DNA of 64,000 bases from Serinus canaria (GCF_022539315.1 NC_066316.1:67009494-67073493); one strand, 5' to 3'; shown: positions 49,906-63,362, numbered from the stretch's first letter. Program-made: numbers and translations. The notes: a model not told the origin generated them from the sequence alone.

Positions 49906-52295
49906 ATACCTGAAAAGCTACATTCTGACAGGACTTCCATGCTCTGAAAACAAAAAAATACAGTCAGCTGCATTTCATCTATAAAAGTGGTCAAAGATAG
50001 ATCCCTAGGAAAGAATGGTTAAAAAAAAAAAAATCCAGATTGTTTCAAGGAGTGTCTAAGCAGAGGGTGATCTCTTTATACTTTTCTTTGTGAATTGTTT
50101 GAACCAGCATACTTTTTTCTTCCATCCAAAACATACTGTGGCAAGAAGTAGGAGTTCTACTTCACATTACAAACAACATCTAGTGATTTTGACTCTGATT
50201 CTTGCTATTTAATTTGATTTTCACTAGTTCTTACTCTGGAAGAGAGAAAAATAAGTCTGTGCTCCCCTTGTCTATGGTACTTGTGATATGACAGACCTCA
50301 GCTGTATGTCTTTCTTAGATACACTCCTCCTATCATCCTAGTTTCCCAATAGGATTAGCTGATTTTCACAGAGAAGCTGCTTTAGATCATTTTTCCTCAA
50401 ACTTTTAAAGTTGTGCTGCACCTTCATTTTGATGGGTGATTTGACTGCTCTCAGTGCATAGAAGTGCTATTAAAATGTGTGCAGGTCTAAGAACAGGAAT
50501 TGTGTAGTTGTTATTTAGAATCTGAGCATAGGTCAAAAAGAGCTTGTTAGTGCAGAAAAAGCAAACCCATATCAATACTGTATTGATATGGTACCAAAGA
50601 GATGTTGCCTGAAGTGCTCTATCCATTTACTGATGATATTAGTGATGGAGAAAAACAAGACAAAAAAATGAATCCTTTGGACAAGACTGAGAAAAACTCT
50701 CTGAGAATGATTAGGGACTGCACAACTAAACAACCTGGGAGGCAAGACTTGGGAAACTGGACTTGGTGATACTAATAAGAACAATCCAGGTTGGCTAGAC
50801 AAAAATTCCCCTCTTCAAATAAGGGACAGAGTAAAGAAGAATTCCTGTGTCTATTTTTGTGGCAGGCAGGACAAGAGATGGTCCCATGGCCAAAGAGCAA
50901 GGAGGAGCCCAGGGACACACGAGGAAAACCTTGTGGGTTGCAAGGCAAATGAAGCACTGGAGCCTGAAGTGGCTGAGGGACTCCATGAAGAAAGACCATA
51001 AAATGAACCAGACAGATATCTGTGGGAATGATAACTCCTGGGCTAGTGATGGAGAAAATAAACCTCTACCAATTCCTCCCATCTCTGGATTCTTCTGAAT
51101 CCCTGAAAAGTAGTGAATTTTGAGAACACATAATTCTTTTAAATTCTTTAAGGTTCTTTTCTTTAAGGTTCTTTTCTTTAAAATATTGCTAGATTACCTT
51201 TACATAAAATTTGTCCGTTTTATTTATTTGGTTGGTTTGGTTTTATTTGTTTGTTTTTACCTCAGCAAAGATCAATGAAAAATTCACTGGCCTAAATGGA
51301 CACTTTCAATACTTTGGATAGCAAAGTCAAATATAATCTTTTATGTATTATTGCTTCACTTAACAATTTCTTTCTTAAATCTTTAAACTGTCTTAGATTC
51401 TACCTTGCTCAGCACTATTTATGGAACTCTGTGTGACTTGTAGTTTCTGCAGATGACAATTGGGACTGACCCAAGTCTGACAGCATGGCTTGCAAAGCCA
51501 TCAGTCTTTCGGGAGAAGGCTCAAAAGTGCTTTCTCAGATTTCCACCTCATATTTCCATCTCATAAATGACCCTATTCATGCAAAATTGGTTTGTTGTTT
51601 ATCTGACAAAAAGATAAAGCAGTTTAGAGATGTTTAGTAAATCTGTTCTTATTTTTATTTCTAACTTCCTCTCCCAAATTTGATTTTCCCTGAGGATATC
51701 TGGTACAGGATATGCTTATTCTTGCTTTTCACTTACTTTTCAGGCTGCTCAGCAAATGAATGGAAGTCTTTTTTTTCTCTTCTACAGGATTTCCCACATG
51801 GTATATAGTCCATTAATAAAATTTTTCAAGAAACAGAGAAGAAATCAAAAATTTTCCACTCCTAAATTCAGCAGTTTATAAGAAGCAAAGGTAAAAAATA
51901 CAACCCGGTTTAACAGTTCTTTTTTTAGCACTTACATATCCTTGACTGGAGAAAATTATAGCTTCATCCAGAAAATAAACAACATTCCTGGTGTTGTATA
52001 TTGTAGACAATATTTCCAATATAATGTTTTAAAGATCCAGATGAAGTAGTATTAAAAGGAAGAACTGGGGGAGGGCCCAAAGGGTTAATGGCCTTTCTTT
52101 GGAAAAACACTGCCTTGGGCTTTTCCCACAGTTGCCAGCAGAGACAAATCTGGAGGAAGGGACTTTCAAGCAGGATGAGGAGAGAGTGGAGAATGCAGAG
52201 CAGAAGTCGGAAAGGAGTCAGAGATTTTTTTGGTTTAAGGGGCTGCTTGAAAGGCAGAGGGGCTGCAGGCAGAGCTGCTCCTGTGCCACCCAGCC
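49906..52295. other. non-coding DNA with small hairpin and tandem repeat
   Basis: A perfect 11-base hairpin, CCATATCAATA with loop CTG, lies at 50567-50591. A 15-base tandem AAGGTTCTTTTCTTT occurs at 51150-51179. The window's longest reading frame (178 codons, minus, 51964-52500) overlaps plus-strand frames of 95 and 97 codons and has no recognisable domain. Parts of 50540-51100 may be highly decayed CR1. Confidence 0.5.
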
Positions 52296-52467
52296 TTATC
52301 TCAGGTGTACAGTACCAGCAGCACCAGCAGCACTGGATGTGCCCTATCACACCTGCCAGATTAGCCCACAGATAGCAAATCTCTGCTTTTAAGCCCCTTA
52401 TCTGGTTCAGAGTTTGCTTCCAAGAATTTCTAAAGCTAGCCATAGTCCCTCTGGGCATATTTTTATC
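52296..52467. promoter_or_regulatory. GATA/E-box motif cluster, candidate enhancer
   Basis: Five WGATAR sites fall in 172 bases, at about 52296, 52344, 52370, 52398 and 52463 (AGATAA three times, TGATAG and AGATAG once each, counting both strands). E-boxes CAGGTG at 52302-52307 and CACCTG at 52350-52355 lie among them. A random sequence would hold about one WGATAR per 500 bases. GATA factors with E-box-binding bHLH proteins are a known enhancer pairing, for example in blood and endothelium. The cluster lies in a locally GC-richer segment. No conservation or expression evidence is available here. Confidence 0.3.
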
Positions 52468-54715
52468 TTCTGAAAGGCTGGTGGGGGGGAGACATTTCAC
52501 CTCCCTCTTGGGTTTCTCATCCTGACAGGCATGTGTCAGTCAGGCATTTGACTCTGCACCAGCCACTGCTGTGGTGGCAGCTGCTGCTGCTCTGGATCTG
52601 ACACTCCAAAGGGATCCAAAGGGTTTGCTGTGCTTTCCTCCCTGGGACCTTGTGCAGCAGGGCACTCGAGGTCAGCACGGATAAATACTGCCTACTCTCT
52701 TTTTTTGTTTGTTTTGTTTTAAATTTTTTGTTTGTTTAATTTTTTGTTTGTTTGCTTGTTTTTCAGTTGGGAAGGAAGGCCTCTACCTCTCTCTCAGCAG
52801 ACAGCAGCTGATTTGCCTTAATCGATGCATCCCCCTCCCCACACCTGCCCCAAACTGCAGACTGCTCCCGTTTCTGATCTCTGTGCCAATAAATCCTTCA
52901 TGAGATTTTCCATACTATCTTTGCATGACATGCCCACTTGGCATTGTGAGGCAGGTTTAGCCTGCTCCATGCCTAAGGTAGGCTTTTGAGGACATATGTG
53001 TGTAGGGCTTTCACCCAGGAGCAAGGAAGCTAAAGGAGGAATTACCTGCCTATAATTGAATCACACCACTCTCTTTTGAAACTCACCCATTACAAAGCAT
53101 CTATTCAAAGCAGGATTAATTTTCATCAGCTATTCACTGAACTTCACAAATGTTTGAGCAGTCAAGCAGTCGTTAAATGGAGGGATGAAGCCTATAAAAG
53201 TAATACCCAGACTTAAAAGAAGGGCTTGTTATAGAGTGTTTTTCCAAGTACTAAAGGAAAAAAAGGTCAGCCTCTCTGAATTAGGAGATAATATTTCTGC
53301 TTTTCATGGTTAAATTTGAAATTACTAGCTCCAATTAAACATTTGAACTTCATCTGTGTTTGAACTGAAAAAAAATTATTCATGCATTTATTTAGGTGAT
53401 AAATAAAAAGTAAATTGTGCCCTTGCTAAACAGGTTTGGATTAATGTCTGAATTTTAAATGATTAGTTTTCACACTGCAAATAATCTCTTTTGAAAAATT
53501 AGGGGTATTTTTCTTCTGATTCTTTCAAGTCACTTTGGTTCTGGTGAAAGCTGCTTGATTGACAGCCCTGGAAACAAACCAACACTCTGAGATCATAAGC
53601 AGTCTGGGCAGAGGGATGTAACATCCATGGCAACAGCATGAGTTCTCACAAATTGCTGCTACATCTCAACGTGGACTTCACACCTCTGGCTCCATGGGAC
53701 ACAGCCACACTGCCCAGGCAGGTGTTGGTATTTCAGGCCTGAAGAGAATGGTGCCCTTCAAGCAATTCCCATTTTGGAGGATTTCTGTGAGAAGTAACAT
53801 GAAAATACTACTGAGAAATGTGTACTCCCAGGGATCAGAGAAAAAAAAGAAGCAAACCCAGTTCTGAGGAATTTTTCTCAAGCTCTTCAAATTCCTTTTT
53901 CAAACTAGTGACAACTTTCAGCTCTGTCCACCCACCAGTATTTCCTGTTTGGCAGAAGAGTGGAGGGAAGGGTAAGACAGACAAAGTTCATTTCCCATTT
54001 GCATCACTAGTGAAAAAATTATGCTGCAGCTTTTATTATTATCATATGTGTGTGCTGTATAATTCAAAGGTAGATTAATCTCTTCTGAATAAATTTAATT
54101 TGCAAAGTTGCACTGCATGAACACACTAATAGGAGTGGTGGTCAAGAAGTTGCACTATAAGGTATTATGTATAATTGCCAAACCTTTCTGAAGAAATCTG
54201 CAGTGCCCCAGAGCAGCATTGTGCTGACAAAAGCAGAACAGGAAGGAGATTCTTTACATGTCCAAATTTCTACTGCTGTCCCAAAGGTGCAGTCACCTGC
54301 ACTAGGGCTAATGCCAGTGAATTAATCACAGTGGGAACTGTGAACTGGTCTTTCTGTCCACAAAGAGCCTTGCAAGTAATGTTAGACACTGATGTAGAAA
54401 AGAGCATGTGAGGGAGTCAAAAGATCTGAAAGTGACCCTCTCTTGCCATGAGAGCAGTCACAACCTTCTCACTCTCAAAAACCCCCTGGTCTATGTCAGA
54501 AGAGGTTTTTACAGTGAAGTCCAAACCCTTTATATGTTTAGTACTTGAAACACTGCTCAGAGGGCAGGCAAACCCATCCCACCCAACAAAACTTTTAAGG
54601 TCAGGGGAAAAGCCAGGGCAGAGGCAGGCTCTGTATTCTCTTATCTCCTCCAAATGTCCAGAAATGATGTTATGATGTGAGCAGCTCTTGTAATGCCCTA
54701 AGTCTTTAAAGATGT
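52468..54715. other. non-coding DNA
   Basis: No gene is recognised. A TTTG/TTTTG low-complexity tract covers 52700-52763. An RFX-like half site, CCATGGCAAC, lies at 53635-53644. Confidence 0.55.
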
Positions 54716-54881
54716 GATTATAATATTAATAAAATAATATTAATATTATTTTATTATAAGAGATAATTATATTATATTTATTATAATATAATAATGTATT
54801 ATTACATAATAATATACTATTATATATTATATAATAACATAATAATATGATATATATTATAATATTATATTATATTAATAT
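54716..54881. repeat. AT-only low-complexity tract
   Basis: About 166 bases of irregular TAA/TTA/TATA repeats with only a handful of G or C. Many short palindromes (such as TAATATTA) make it prone to cruciform extrusion and to slippage. Its exact length should be treated as uncertain. Confidence 0.93.
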
Positions 54882-57552
54882 CTCTTTCAGAATGCACCTT
54901 TTTTTTTCCAAATTAATCACCAAGCTCAAGCCAAAGAGAGACACATTTCAGGAAGCTTGTTTTCCATGTTTTTTCCATCCATTAACAAATATCTTACTTT
55001 TTTTCTGGATTACCCTTGATAGTCAAAGCACATTCTTAAAAAAAATCTGTACTCTGGCCCCATCGATGTCCACTTTTATTCTAATGCTTAAAGGAAATTG
55101 CCAGTCAGGAATAATAAGATTCTTTGGTAAGAAGTATGGAGGCTGATGAAATTCTGATCTATTTAAATCAGTGCCAATACTTTTATTAACTTCAACAGAA
55201 TTAGAATTTCACCCATCTCTCATTTCCAACACATCAGTCCATGCTTTTATCATTGACTGCCTTCTCATGTCACTCAGTGCATTGTTTTTCTGCTTTTTAC
55301 CTAGACACAGGTAGTGTGCCAGCAGTGTCTTTAGAGTCTTGTTTGAATGCTGGAGACACCAGAACAGATCATTACAGGATGAGTCTTTGACTTGAAAGCA
55401 GTATAGAACAGGAAACCTTTATTTGTTCCTGAACAGCACTCAGCATTAAGGCTGTCAGACCTCATCAGGGCTTGGTTACCACATAGGAAATCATTTAGAA
55501 AAGCTGGTTTGTACAGATGACTCATCATGCACCTCACTATTCACCTCACTATCCTATAGACAGTCACAATGGGCAGAGTATTCCAAGAGCAGGGACTTAA
55601 TCAAAGCAAGTTTATGCCACATACTTACTGGGTATTCCTCATTCTTGGGGAATAATTGCAGCTCCCCAGTCCAAATCACAAATGCACATGGATGTACAAT
55701 GCATGATGCATTGAGTTTCATTTTATCCAAATGCCCTACAAATTACTCTTTACAAAAATGGCCTGAATGTTTTTCAGTCGTGTCTGATGTCACTAGAATT
55801 TTCCTCCATTAAAATTGTTCTTTGTTATAATTAAGCACTTTAATTGTCAGAACCAACAAGCAAAAGGAGATAACTGTTCTAGATCAGATAATGCCTAATG
55901 CTTCACTTGCTTCTTGTAGTGCTTTGCAACTGTCAGCTCTTGTTTTTCACTAGAAGACTACTTAATAGATTTGTTTTCCTCTGCAATATTAAGCCCCAGT
56001 GTAAAATAACTTGCCATTACTTATGATTTCCACTCGATACCTCAGCTGGCTGCCAGCAGGGCTTGGGTGTCAGGCTGTGTACCAGAGTGAATTCCAGTGG
56101 GGACAGATGGGAGAGCAAGAGATCACAAAGTATGACTTCAGAAATCATCCCTTGTTCCTTCTAGAGCAAATTAGATCAATAGGGTCAGCCATCATTTCAG
56201 ACTCACCCACCTGAGGCCTGAGGATTTCTGCAGTGAGGAAGGAGGGTGTACTTACCACTCTACAAGAAGACAGCTCCACATGTGTTGAACTCTGCTGAGG
56301 TTCAGTAGAGAGACACTCAGTTGGTAGCAGTATCAGGTGATTTCACTTTGATCAAGAGCAAATCTTAGCAGAAATACTTCACTGGTTTCAGTGGAATAGC
56401 TTGTTCCAGTGAGGTGAAAAGGATTTGGCCCCGGAATTGCAGAACACTTAGATTGACAACTACTCCTGTATTTTCTTTCTGCCTTAATGAAAGCTAAATG
56501 ATACTTTAATGAGATCACTACACAGCAGGTCCAGGGGGACAGGCATGTAGACAGCACAGTTTATTCATAAGGTTACTTGCCTTCAGGTATCTAAATAACC
56601 ACCACACATTGTGCAAGCAGCAGTGAGTGTTGGCTCCACATGCATTTCCATACAAGATATTCTCAATTTTCAAAATCCAGGAGGGAAAACACACTACTTT
56701 GCCAACAGCTCTCCATCCTATGCCCACTTTCTTGTAAAAGAACTAGTGTAGTAACTTAATCTGAATGATTATTTTCTGGGGCCAAAGTGTAATGCAATAG
56801 GCTATTACATGGGAAAGTCAGGCATTTTTAGTCAAAAATGAAGAAAGTAGAGGCCTGACTGAGGCCAAGGAAGACTGAAAACTTGGAGTGGCAGGCAAAA
56901 TATAAAAAGCAGCTGGATTCACTTCTCATGCACTGACATGGTATTTTGCTAAGGAGTGTTCAGAGTGTCTCATTCAGAGTGTCTCCTAACAGGTGATGTA
57001 CCTTAAAGTCAGAAACAATGCCTTTAGAAGCCATCTGCCTCAGCACATTGATAATGCAGTGTAAAAAGTTGTGCTACTGCAAAGTAACTATTTATTACTG
57101 AGCTTGTCATTACTATGTGCTTTTCCTCAGATACTGCCATGGAAAAGAGGGTTTTCTATCTCAGTTTCACATACCAGCCTTAAAGGTGTCATGAAAGCAA
57201 ACCCCTTCCCTGACGGGCTTCCAGACTTCACTTTCTCACTCATACAAGTGCATTGAAAAGATAAAATCTGTGAATCAGCAGAAAAAATAAAATCTAAAAG
57301 ATTGGTAACTAGCTAGATTTGAAGTCAAAGATTGGTACAGCATGCTGGTTTGGAGGTTAACCAATGCCTCTTTCCACAATAGTCTCATTTTCCCTATATC
57401 AATCCATGCCAGTGCAAGTTCTCACAAGTTCTCTCTCTCTGAAAAGACAATTTTCTACAAAGAGAGTGACCTACCTTGGGTTATGGAAATGTCCTTAATT
57501 CCCTCGGACATCTACCTCTGAGTATTCATTTCCTTCATCTTTGTGTTTGGGT
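54882..57552. other. non-coding unique DNA
   Basis: No gene or transposon is recognised. A 12-base tandem CACCTCACTATT lies at 55530-55552, and a short duplication of TCAGAGTGTCTC occurs near 56960-56985. Confidence 0.55.
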
Positions 57553-57752
57553 CACAGAATGGGTCAGGTTGGAAGGGACCAAAGAAGATGATCTGGTCCA
57601 ACCTCCCTGCCCCAGCAGGGTCATCCACAGGATTGTGTCCTGGCAAGTCTTGAATATCTCCAAAGAGAGAGACTCCATAACATCTCTGGGCAACCTGTTC
57701 CACAAGTTACCAGCAGACTAAAGAAGTTCTTCCTCATACTCAGGTGGAACTA
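57553..57752 (-). mobile_element. CR1 LINE fragment, 3' end
   Basis: The plus strand begins CACAGAATGGGTCAGGTTGG and continues AAGGGACCAAAGAAGATGAT and CTGGTCCAACCTCCCTGCCC, the reverse complement of the CR1 3' untranslated region starting at its terminal repeat. It passes into the ORF2 end (CTCTGGGCAACCTGTTCCAC, GAAGTTCTTCCTCATACTCA) and is truncated at about 57752. The copy retains its 3' end and lacks nearly all coding sequence. Confidence 0.9.
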
Positions 57753-60700
57753 TTTTCTTTAGGTCTTCCATGACATATCAGCCATGGAATATGTCAATGC
57801 TGGAAATATCTTCTATCTTTCCAGTCCTTAAAAAATACCAAGTTTACCACAAGTTTACTTTCAATACTTCAAAAAGAAAGCTCTTTTTCTGCCTACTCAT
57901 TTTCCCATCAGCTACCACTTCCTTTCCACTTTGCAGCAGGCTTCAAACATGTAATTTCCCTCCATGCAATTCTTTTTGCTATCTGACATGACTGTGTGAA
58001 ACATTTTGCTTGTACCTACAATAACTCTTCTGTTTCTACAAAACCTTTTTCAGCCCTTCCAGTCTAAAATAGGAACTGCTTTCTCATTTTAGCAGCTTTT
58101 TCATCAAAGAAAAATTTTGAAATTAAAAATAAACAGCTTAAAAACCTTTGCAAGATAGTAGAAAAAAAATCTCATATTCCCTGTGAGAAAAGTGTCAAAA
58201 AAGAGAGATAAAGGGAAGCAAGCACTGCTTTTTTTTTTTTTTTCTCATTTTGTAATGAAAATAGGATTTTAAAATCTCTGTGTCCTCAGAAAAAGGAAGT
58301 AAATTTTCTGAAACTGACTTGGATACTCCAAGAAATTAACTCCTTCATTGTGTGGATTTAAAGGCTTGATAGCAGTCCATATCTTTTTAATAAAAGCAAA
58401 AGAATCTTTTATTGCCAAGCCATGGCCATCCCCAACCTTCCAATTATAATTGCTGGGTTGAGCTCGTGGAGTGACAGTCCCTGTATTCTGCAAGTGCTGT
58501 TCATCTTCTCACAGGGAGAGGCCACACAACTGCACAGACCTTTCTGCTCTCCTGTATTTTCCTGCTTTTCCATCCTGTAGTACCAAAACTCTTTTTCAGA
58601 AGGTGGTGTCTACTTCCCATGCATTTGAACAATGTTTAATGCCTCCAATAAAACACAGCTTGTTACAGATCATCAGATGATAGGTTAACAGGAAATTTTT
58701 TAAGTGATATGTTTGACTCTAACCCAAGAAATTTTTCTGTCTTTGCAGAGATTGATTTTGTCCAAATCCCATGCCCCTGGAGGCAGGCACAGACAAAAGA
58801 AAAACCTTCCCTCACATTTCACCCTTTCTCTCTCCTATTTTTATCACATTGAAATAATGATGCAATTTTCCCAGCTGGGTAGCCTTTCAAAATTGTACCT
58901 TTCTTACAAATGGAGGGCAAAAGTTCACAGAAAAACCCTCTCAAGCCTCACAGAGTCAGAAATTACACTGGTGGGGTTCAGGAAATGCTGTGCACTCTCA
59001 CAATGAGTAGAAACCTTTGTGGACCAGGTCACTGTCCTGAACTTAGGTCTTAGTTTCAGTACAGAGCTCACCAACCATTTGAAATGAGAAGATGGTTTTT
59101 GGAAGTTTGGGTGCTCTATCAGCCTCACAGTTCCTTCGTCCCACTAGCCAAAACTCACAGCTCAATTTCCCCATCCTCTGCGAGGAAAACAGTGGCAAAA
59201 AAAAAAAAAAAAAAAAAGCTATCTCATTCACAAAATCTGAATCACATCTAAACTCCAGCAATTTATGATTTATGGGTTCTTCTGTCTCATTGTTATGCTC
59301 TGTACTAGCCAGCACTGTAGCAACATGGAGCTACAGAATCATTGGCTAAGTTACAAGGTTCAGAGCCTTAAGTAGGAAAATTTCCATTAATTATTCAAAT
59401 ATTCTCTCTCTGAAAAAGGAGAGAAATTACTTGCAAGAATTTCTGTCAATAGAGGGGGCCAGAAATAGACCACACTCTTCTGATTGTCTCCAGCTCACAA
59501 TTGAAACCTAGTCCAGGAGAAACCAAATCCTTACAAGCCTGTAGAACTATTTTCACTTGAACAAGTTTCAATAAGCTGAGTTAGCATTTGGGATTGACCC
59601 ATGCAGAATGGCAGGAACATTTTTACGTGACCACAGCTACACACAGCTGCAGTGTGGTCAGGGATGGGCAGTAGTTTGCTTTTCTGTGCTATTCTGTCCC
59701 CACTGGTTATCACATTGTAGAAAATGAAAACATATGCACTCACTGTTATCAGAGATACTGCAAAATGACCAATCTGCTTGTGTTTAAGATATTGTGCTAT
59801 GGGCACTGTTCATTAAATAAACAAACACATGCTCTTTACAACCCACAGTGCCACAAAATATTGATGTGCAGATAACAAAGTTTAAGTCTTGTTCAAAAAT
59901 GCCAAACCCTTTTAGCTACCTTCATTCTGTCTGTGTACTTTACTTTGATTGGATTTGCTCTGATATATTCATCTAATCATTGTGCCTGTATCTGAATGGA
60001 ATATAAAGTTAAAATTACATTCAAGGATTTTTACAGGTATCACACAAAAAATACTGTATGTTTGGTTTTAGCTAAAATTTCAGAGAATTCTGCATCTATC
60101 TAATTTGTTAGCACTGATCTCACTGCAGATCAATATATAAAAAAAGAAATTCTCTTAAATTACATAGAGTTTGCAGCCACAATTGACAAGGCATATCTTT
60201 CAGAGACAGACTGTATCTCTATTTAAAATATACCCAGAACTGTCATGATGTATGCTAGCAAATCTAGCTCGCAAACAAATGTGTGTGCTAAGATTTGAAA
60301 TGCTTCCATGAATAAATTTATATTTTGTCTGTCTTACAGTCTAACTGCCTTAAAAAAAAAAACAACAAAAACCACCCAACTTCAGTGAGCTGAACAGATA
60401 TTCTTAGGGTGAATTTGCTGAGGGGATAAACATTTTGGCCTGTGCCTTGCTGTACTGAAACAAGTGGGTACATCCCACACATTCAGGAGCAGTGAATGGA
60501 TGTGTGGAGCTGACTACTGACAACAAAAACCTGGAAAGTTTTCTTTATGCCATTGTTCCCCAGTCCAATCCACACAGAATGGGAGGTCTGGAAAAAAAAC
60601 TTGATGGAGATTTCAAGATGTGGACTTCTGCTTCGTTGTCAGGTAAAATCATGTGCAGTCAAAGTGTTTATTTAGCCTAGTCTGTAAAGTTCCACTAAGG

Positions 60701-60956
60701 TCAAAAGTTTCTGCATAGAACATTTTGAGTTTGACCAGAATATGTTTTTTCGTTCTTTCTATTTACTTGATTCTCATTAATAAGTTACAGCTACAACTGC
60801 CTCTAGAATCATGCATATTGAGAAAAATGCTGCTTAGTAGACTATTGCTGCAACAGAATCCCAAGTGCAGATTTCCTGCTGTGAAAGAGTGTGATTTTGC
60901 TAAAACCAAAGCTTGAAGGGAGTTGATTTAGACCTGCAAGCAGAGGAAACGTTGCT
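57753..60956. other. non-coding unique DNA with two homopolymers
   Basis: No gene is recognised. Homopolymer runs are (T)15 at 58229-58243 and (A)21 at 59197-59217. Neither has a recognisable retroposon body beside it. Confidence 0.55.
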
Positions 60957-61560
60957 CTAAGGGCTGGGGCAAGTCTGTGCTGGGAGCAGTGAAAGAGCAG
61001 AAGAAGAGCTGCTTATTCCTGCCAGTGCCTGAGCCCCAGGGAGCTGGCTTGGTCTGTCCCTGGCCAGCGCTCCTCCCCAAGAAATAAAGCAGTGTGAAAC
61101 AAGCAGAAAACCCCTGAGCCTCAGTGGGGGCAGGCTCCCTGCCTCCTCCCCACGGCCGCTCGCCCACACTCTGAAGAAACCTGGAGCCACGTTTGTGATG
61201 TGACAATGGCCATGACAACAGCTGGTCACTCGGATCCATTTAGTTCTGAGGAAGCCCTAATGCCCCAAATAATATAGCTCTGTAGTCGCTCCCGACTTTC
61301 ATGTCAAATCAGCCCAGCTTTCCTCTGGGAATAAATAATCTGTAGCAGTTCTCATCGGCAGGCAGCCAGCCTCCCTCTCAGGAAAAGTCCAATGTCTTTG
61401 AGGTTTTGTATCCTGTCAGGCACTAAGGTTGGTTACATTTTCTAGCAGCAGGGTGACAACAGTCAGCATAGCAGGGTTAATTAAAGGGATTTGCAGAAAG
61501 ACTATCCAGCAGCTGACTTTTAACAGAGCTGGGTTTTTCCTGCAAGGGTGAAAGAGGTTA
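60957..61560. promoter_or_regulatory. GC-richer block, candidate regulatory element
   Basis: Local GC and CpG content rise between about 61060 and 61370 (for example CCACGGCCGCTCGCCCAC near 61150). Further on there is an exact TTAATTAA homeodomain-type palindrome at 61477-61484. The sequence from 61260 to 61560 is free of homopolymers and transposon similarity and has the look of a conserved non-coding element. Minus-strand frames of 90 and 103 codons lie here without recognisable domains. Confidence 0.28.
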
Positions 61561-62710
61561 CTTTGGGTACAGTTCTGTAAATTCGGAGAGTGATGCCCTC
61601 TCTGCAGCTAAATAGGCTCACTGTAGTCATAAGCTGTGGTACAAGATTTAGGAATTGGTTTTGCATTTTCTTACATTAATTAAACTTCATGAGTTAGGTA
61701 CTCTGAAGGACAGATGTAGCACTGGCTGCCACTGCCAGAGTTCTTGGGATTGTGTGCAGGGATCCACATTTCCAATGTGGGCTTAAACATGAAGCTCCAC
61801 AACCTCAGCTTCCAGACACCAGAGCATACACAAGACACACGTGAGTTACCTGAAAAGGGTCTCCTTTTGTATTTTTAAGCCAAAACACCCCCAACCACTA
61901 GTCACCCAGGGAAATGGCCTATCCTGGAATATCCTGGACCTTCAGGTGGATTGTTGGGCAAATGCCAAGGAGTGAAGATGGTATACACAATTGGCTTAGA
62001 CAAATAAGCATTAAGGAAAATCTCTTAATGAGGCATTGTCTTTCACTTTAAATTCTAGAATGGTAAAGTGTTTAGAAACTCAGCATTACAGCTCAGAAAC
62101 ATCCACAGTGAATCACATGTGACAACTTTCATTTCTCTTTTCACACAGCTTCTCCATACTTCTCCATTTTCTCCACTGTATTTGTTACCTTGAATGTTTT
62201 ATTTTGTGACCAATACCTGACACTATAGAGGAGAAATCTCTGCTTCTTTGTCTTGCTGTGCTCTCATGTTCAAAGGAAAATGTATTTATCCCTAGGTTTT
62301 TGGAAACATTATGTTTAATAAATAAGTTCATTTTCCCCAAGTCACATAAGTCACATCTTCCCTATGATCATAGGAGCATAAAACTTGCTTTCTATGATCA
62401 TTCATGCTCACAAAATTCAGTCACAAAATGCTTGAAAGCAGCAAATATTAAATGAGTGAAGAAAAAGGCCCTACAAATTCTCATTTACTTACAAACAAAT
62501 ATTGACAGACAGCCTTTTTGTTAGAACTTCCACTGTAGTATGCATATAAATTACTAGAATTGAACTCTTTTTAATTGAATTTTCTTTAGACCATAACTAT
62601 GCCTTGTATATTATACTTTCATGAACCTGTAAAATGAGAGCTTGTGTGAGCACAAAAATTCTTCCATATGTCTTGCAAAGCTGAAAGAAAACATTAACAT
62701 GTATGGTAAT
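61561..62710. other. non-coding unique DNA
   Basis: No gene, RNA gene or transposon is recognised in this AT-rich segment. Confidence 0.6.
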
Positions 62711-63362
62711 CATAGAATGAATTGGGTTGGAAGGGACCCTAAAGATCACCTTGTTCCAACCCCCTTGACATGGGCAGGGACACCTTCCACTAGATCAGGT
62801 TGCTCAGAGCCCCATCCAGCCTGGCCTTGAACACTGCCAGGGAGGCGGCATCCTCAGCTTCTCTGGGCAACCTGCTCCAGTGCCTCGCCCACCTCACAAT
62901 AAAGAATTTCTTCCTAATATCCCACATTTCTTCCTAATATCCCTAAACCTACCCTGTTTGAGTTTAAAGACATCACCCCTTGCCCTATCACCACATGCCC
63001 TTGTAAAAAGTCGCTCTCCAGCTCTCTTGTATGCTCCCTGTAGGTACCAAAAGGTGCTGCAAGTTTTCCCCAGAGCCTTCTCTTGTCCAGCCCCAGCTCT
63101 CCCAGTCTGTCTCATAGGAGAGGTGCTCCAGCCCTCTGACCATCTTCATGGCCTCCTCTGGGCTCACTTTAGCAGGTCCACATCTTTCCTGTGTTGGAGA
63201 TCCCAGAGCTGGACACAGCACTCCTGATCGGGTGTGTTGAGGGCAGAGCAGGTGGGGGAGGATCACGTCCCTCCCTCTGCTGGCCACGCTTCTCTTGATA
63301 TAGCCAGGATGTGGTTCACCTTCTGGGCTGCAAGCACACATTGCAGGGTCACCTCAAGCTTA
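62711..63362 (-). mobile_element. CR1 LINE, longest copy in the window
   Basis: About 650 bases of reverse-oriented CR1. The plus strand starts at the terminal repeat CATAGAATGAATTGGGTTGG, runs through the 3' untranslated region (CACCTTCCACTAGATCAGGT) and enters the ORF2 C-terminal region. Minus-strand translations contain FKLKQGRFR, DIRKK and VRGLEHLSYE, all conserved CR1 ORF2 segments, but split by frameshifts. It is 5'-truncated and inactive, though it is the least diverged copy here and so probably the youngest. A 20-base unit starting ATTTCTTCCTAATATCCC is tandemly duplicated inside it at 62906-62943. Confidence 0.95.

Noticed and set aside
51964..52500. Longest reading frame in the window, 178 codons, minus strand
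   Set aside because: It overlaps plus-strand frames of 95 and 97 codons, shows no domain, signal peptide or family resemblance, and lies in a GC-richer patch where stop codons are rarer. Chance is the best explanation.
59197..59217. Poly-A tail of a processed pseudogene
   Set aside because: No coding-like or known retroposon sequence precedes the run on either strand and no target-site duplication was seen. The same holds for the runs at 44209-44229 and 58229-58243.
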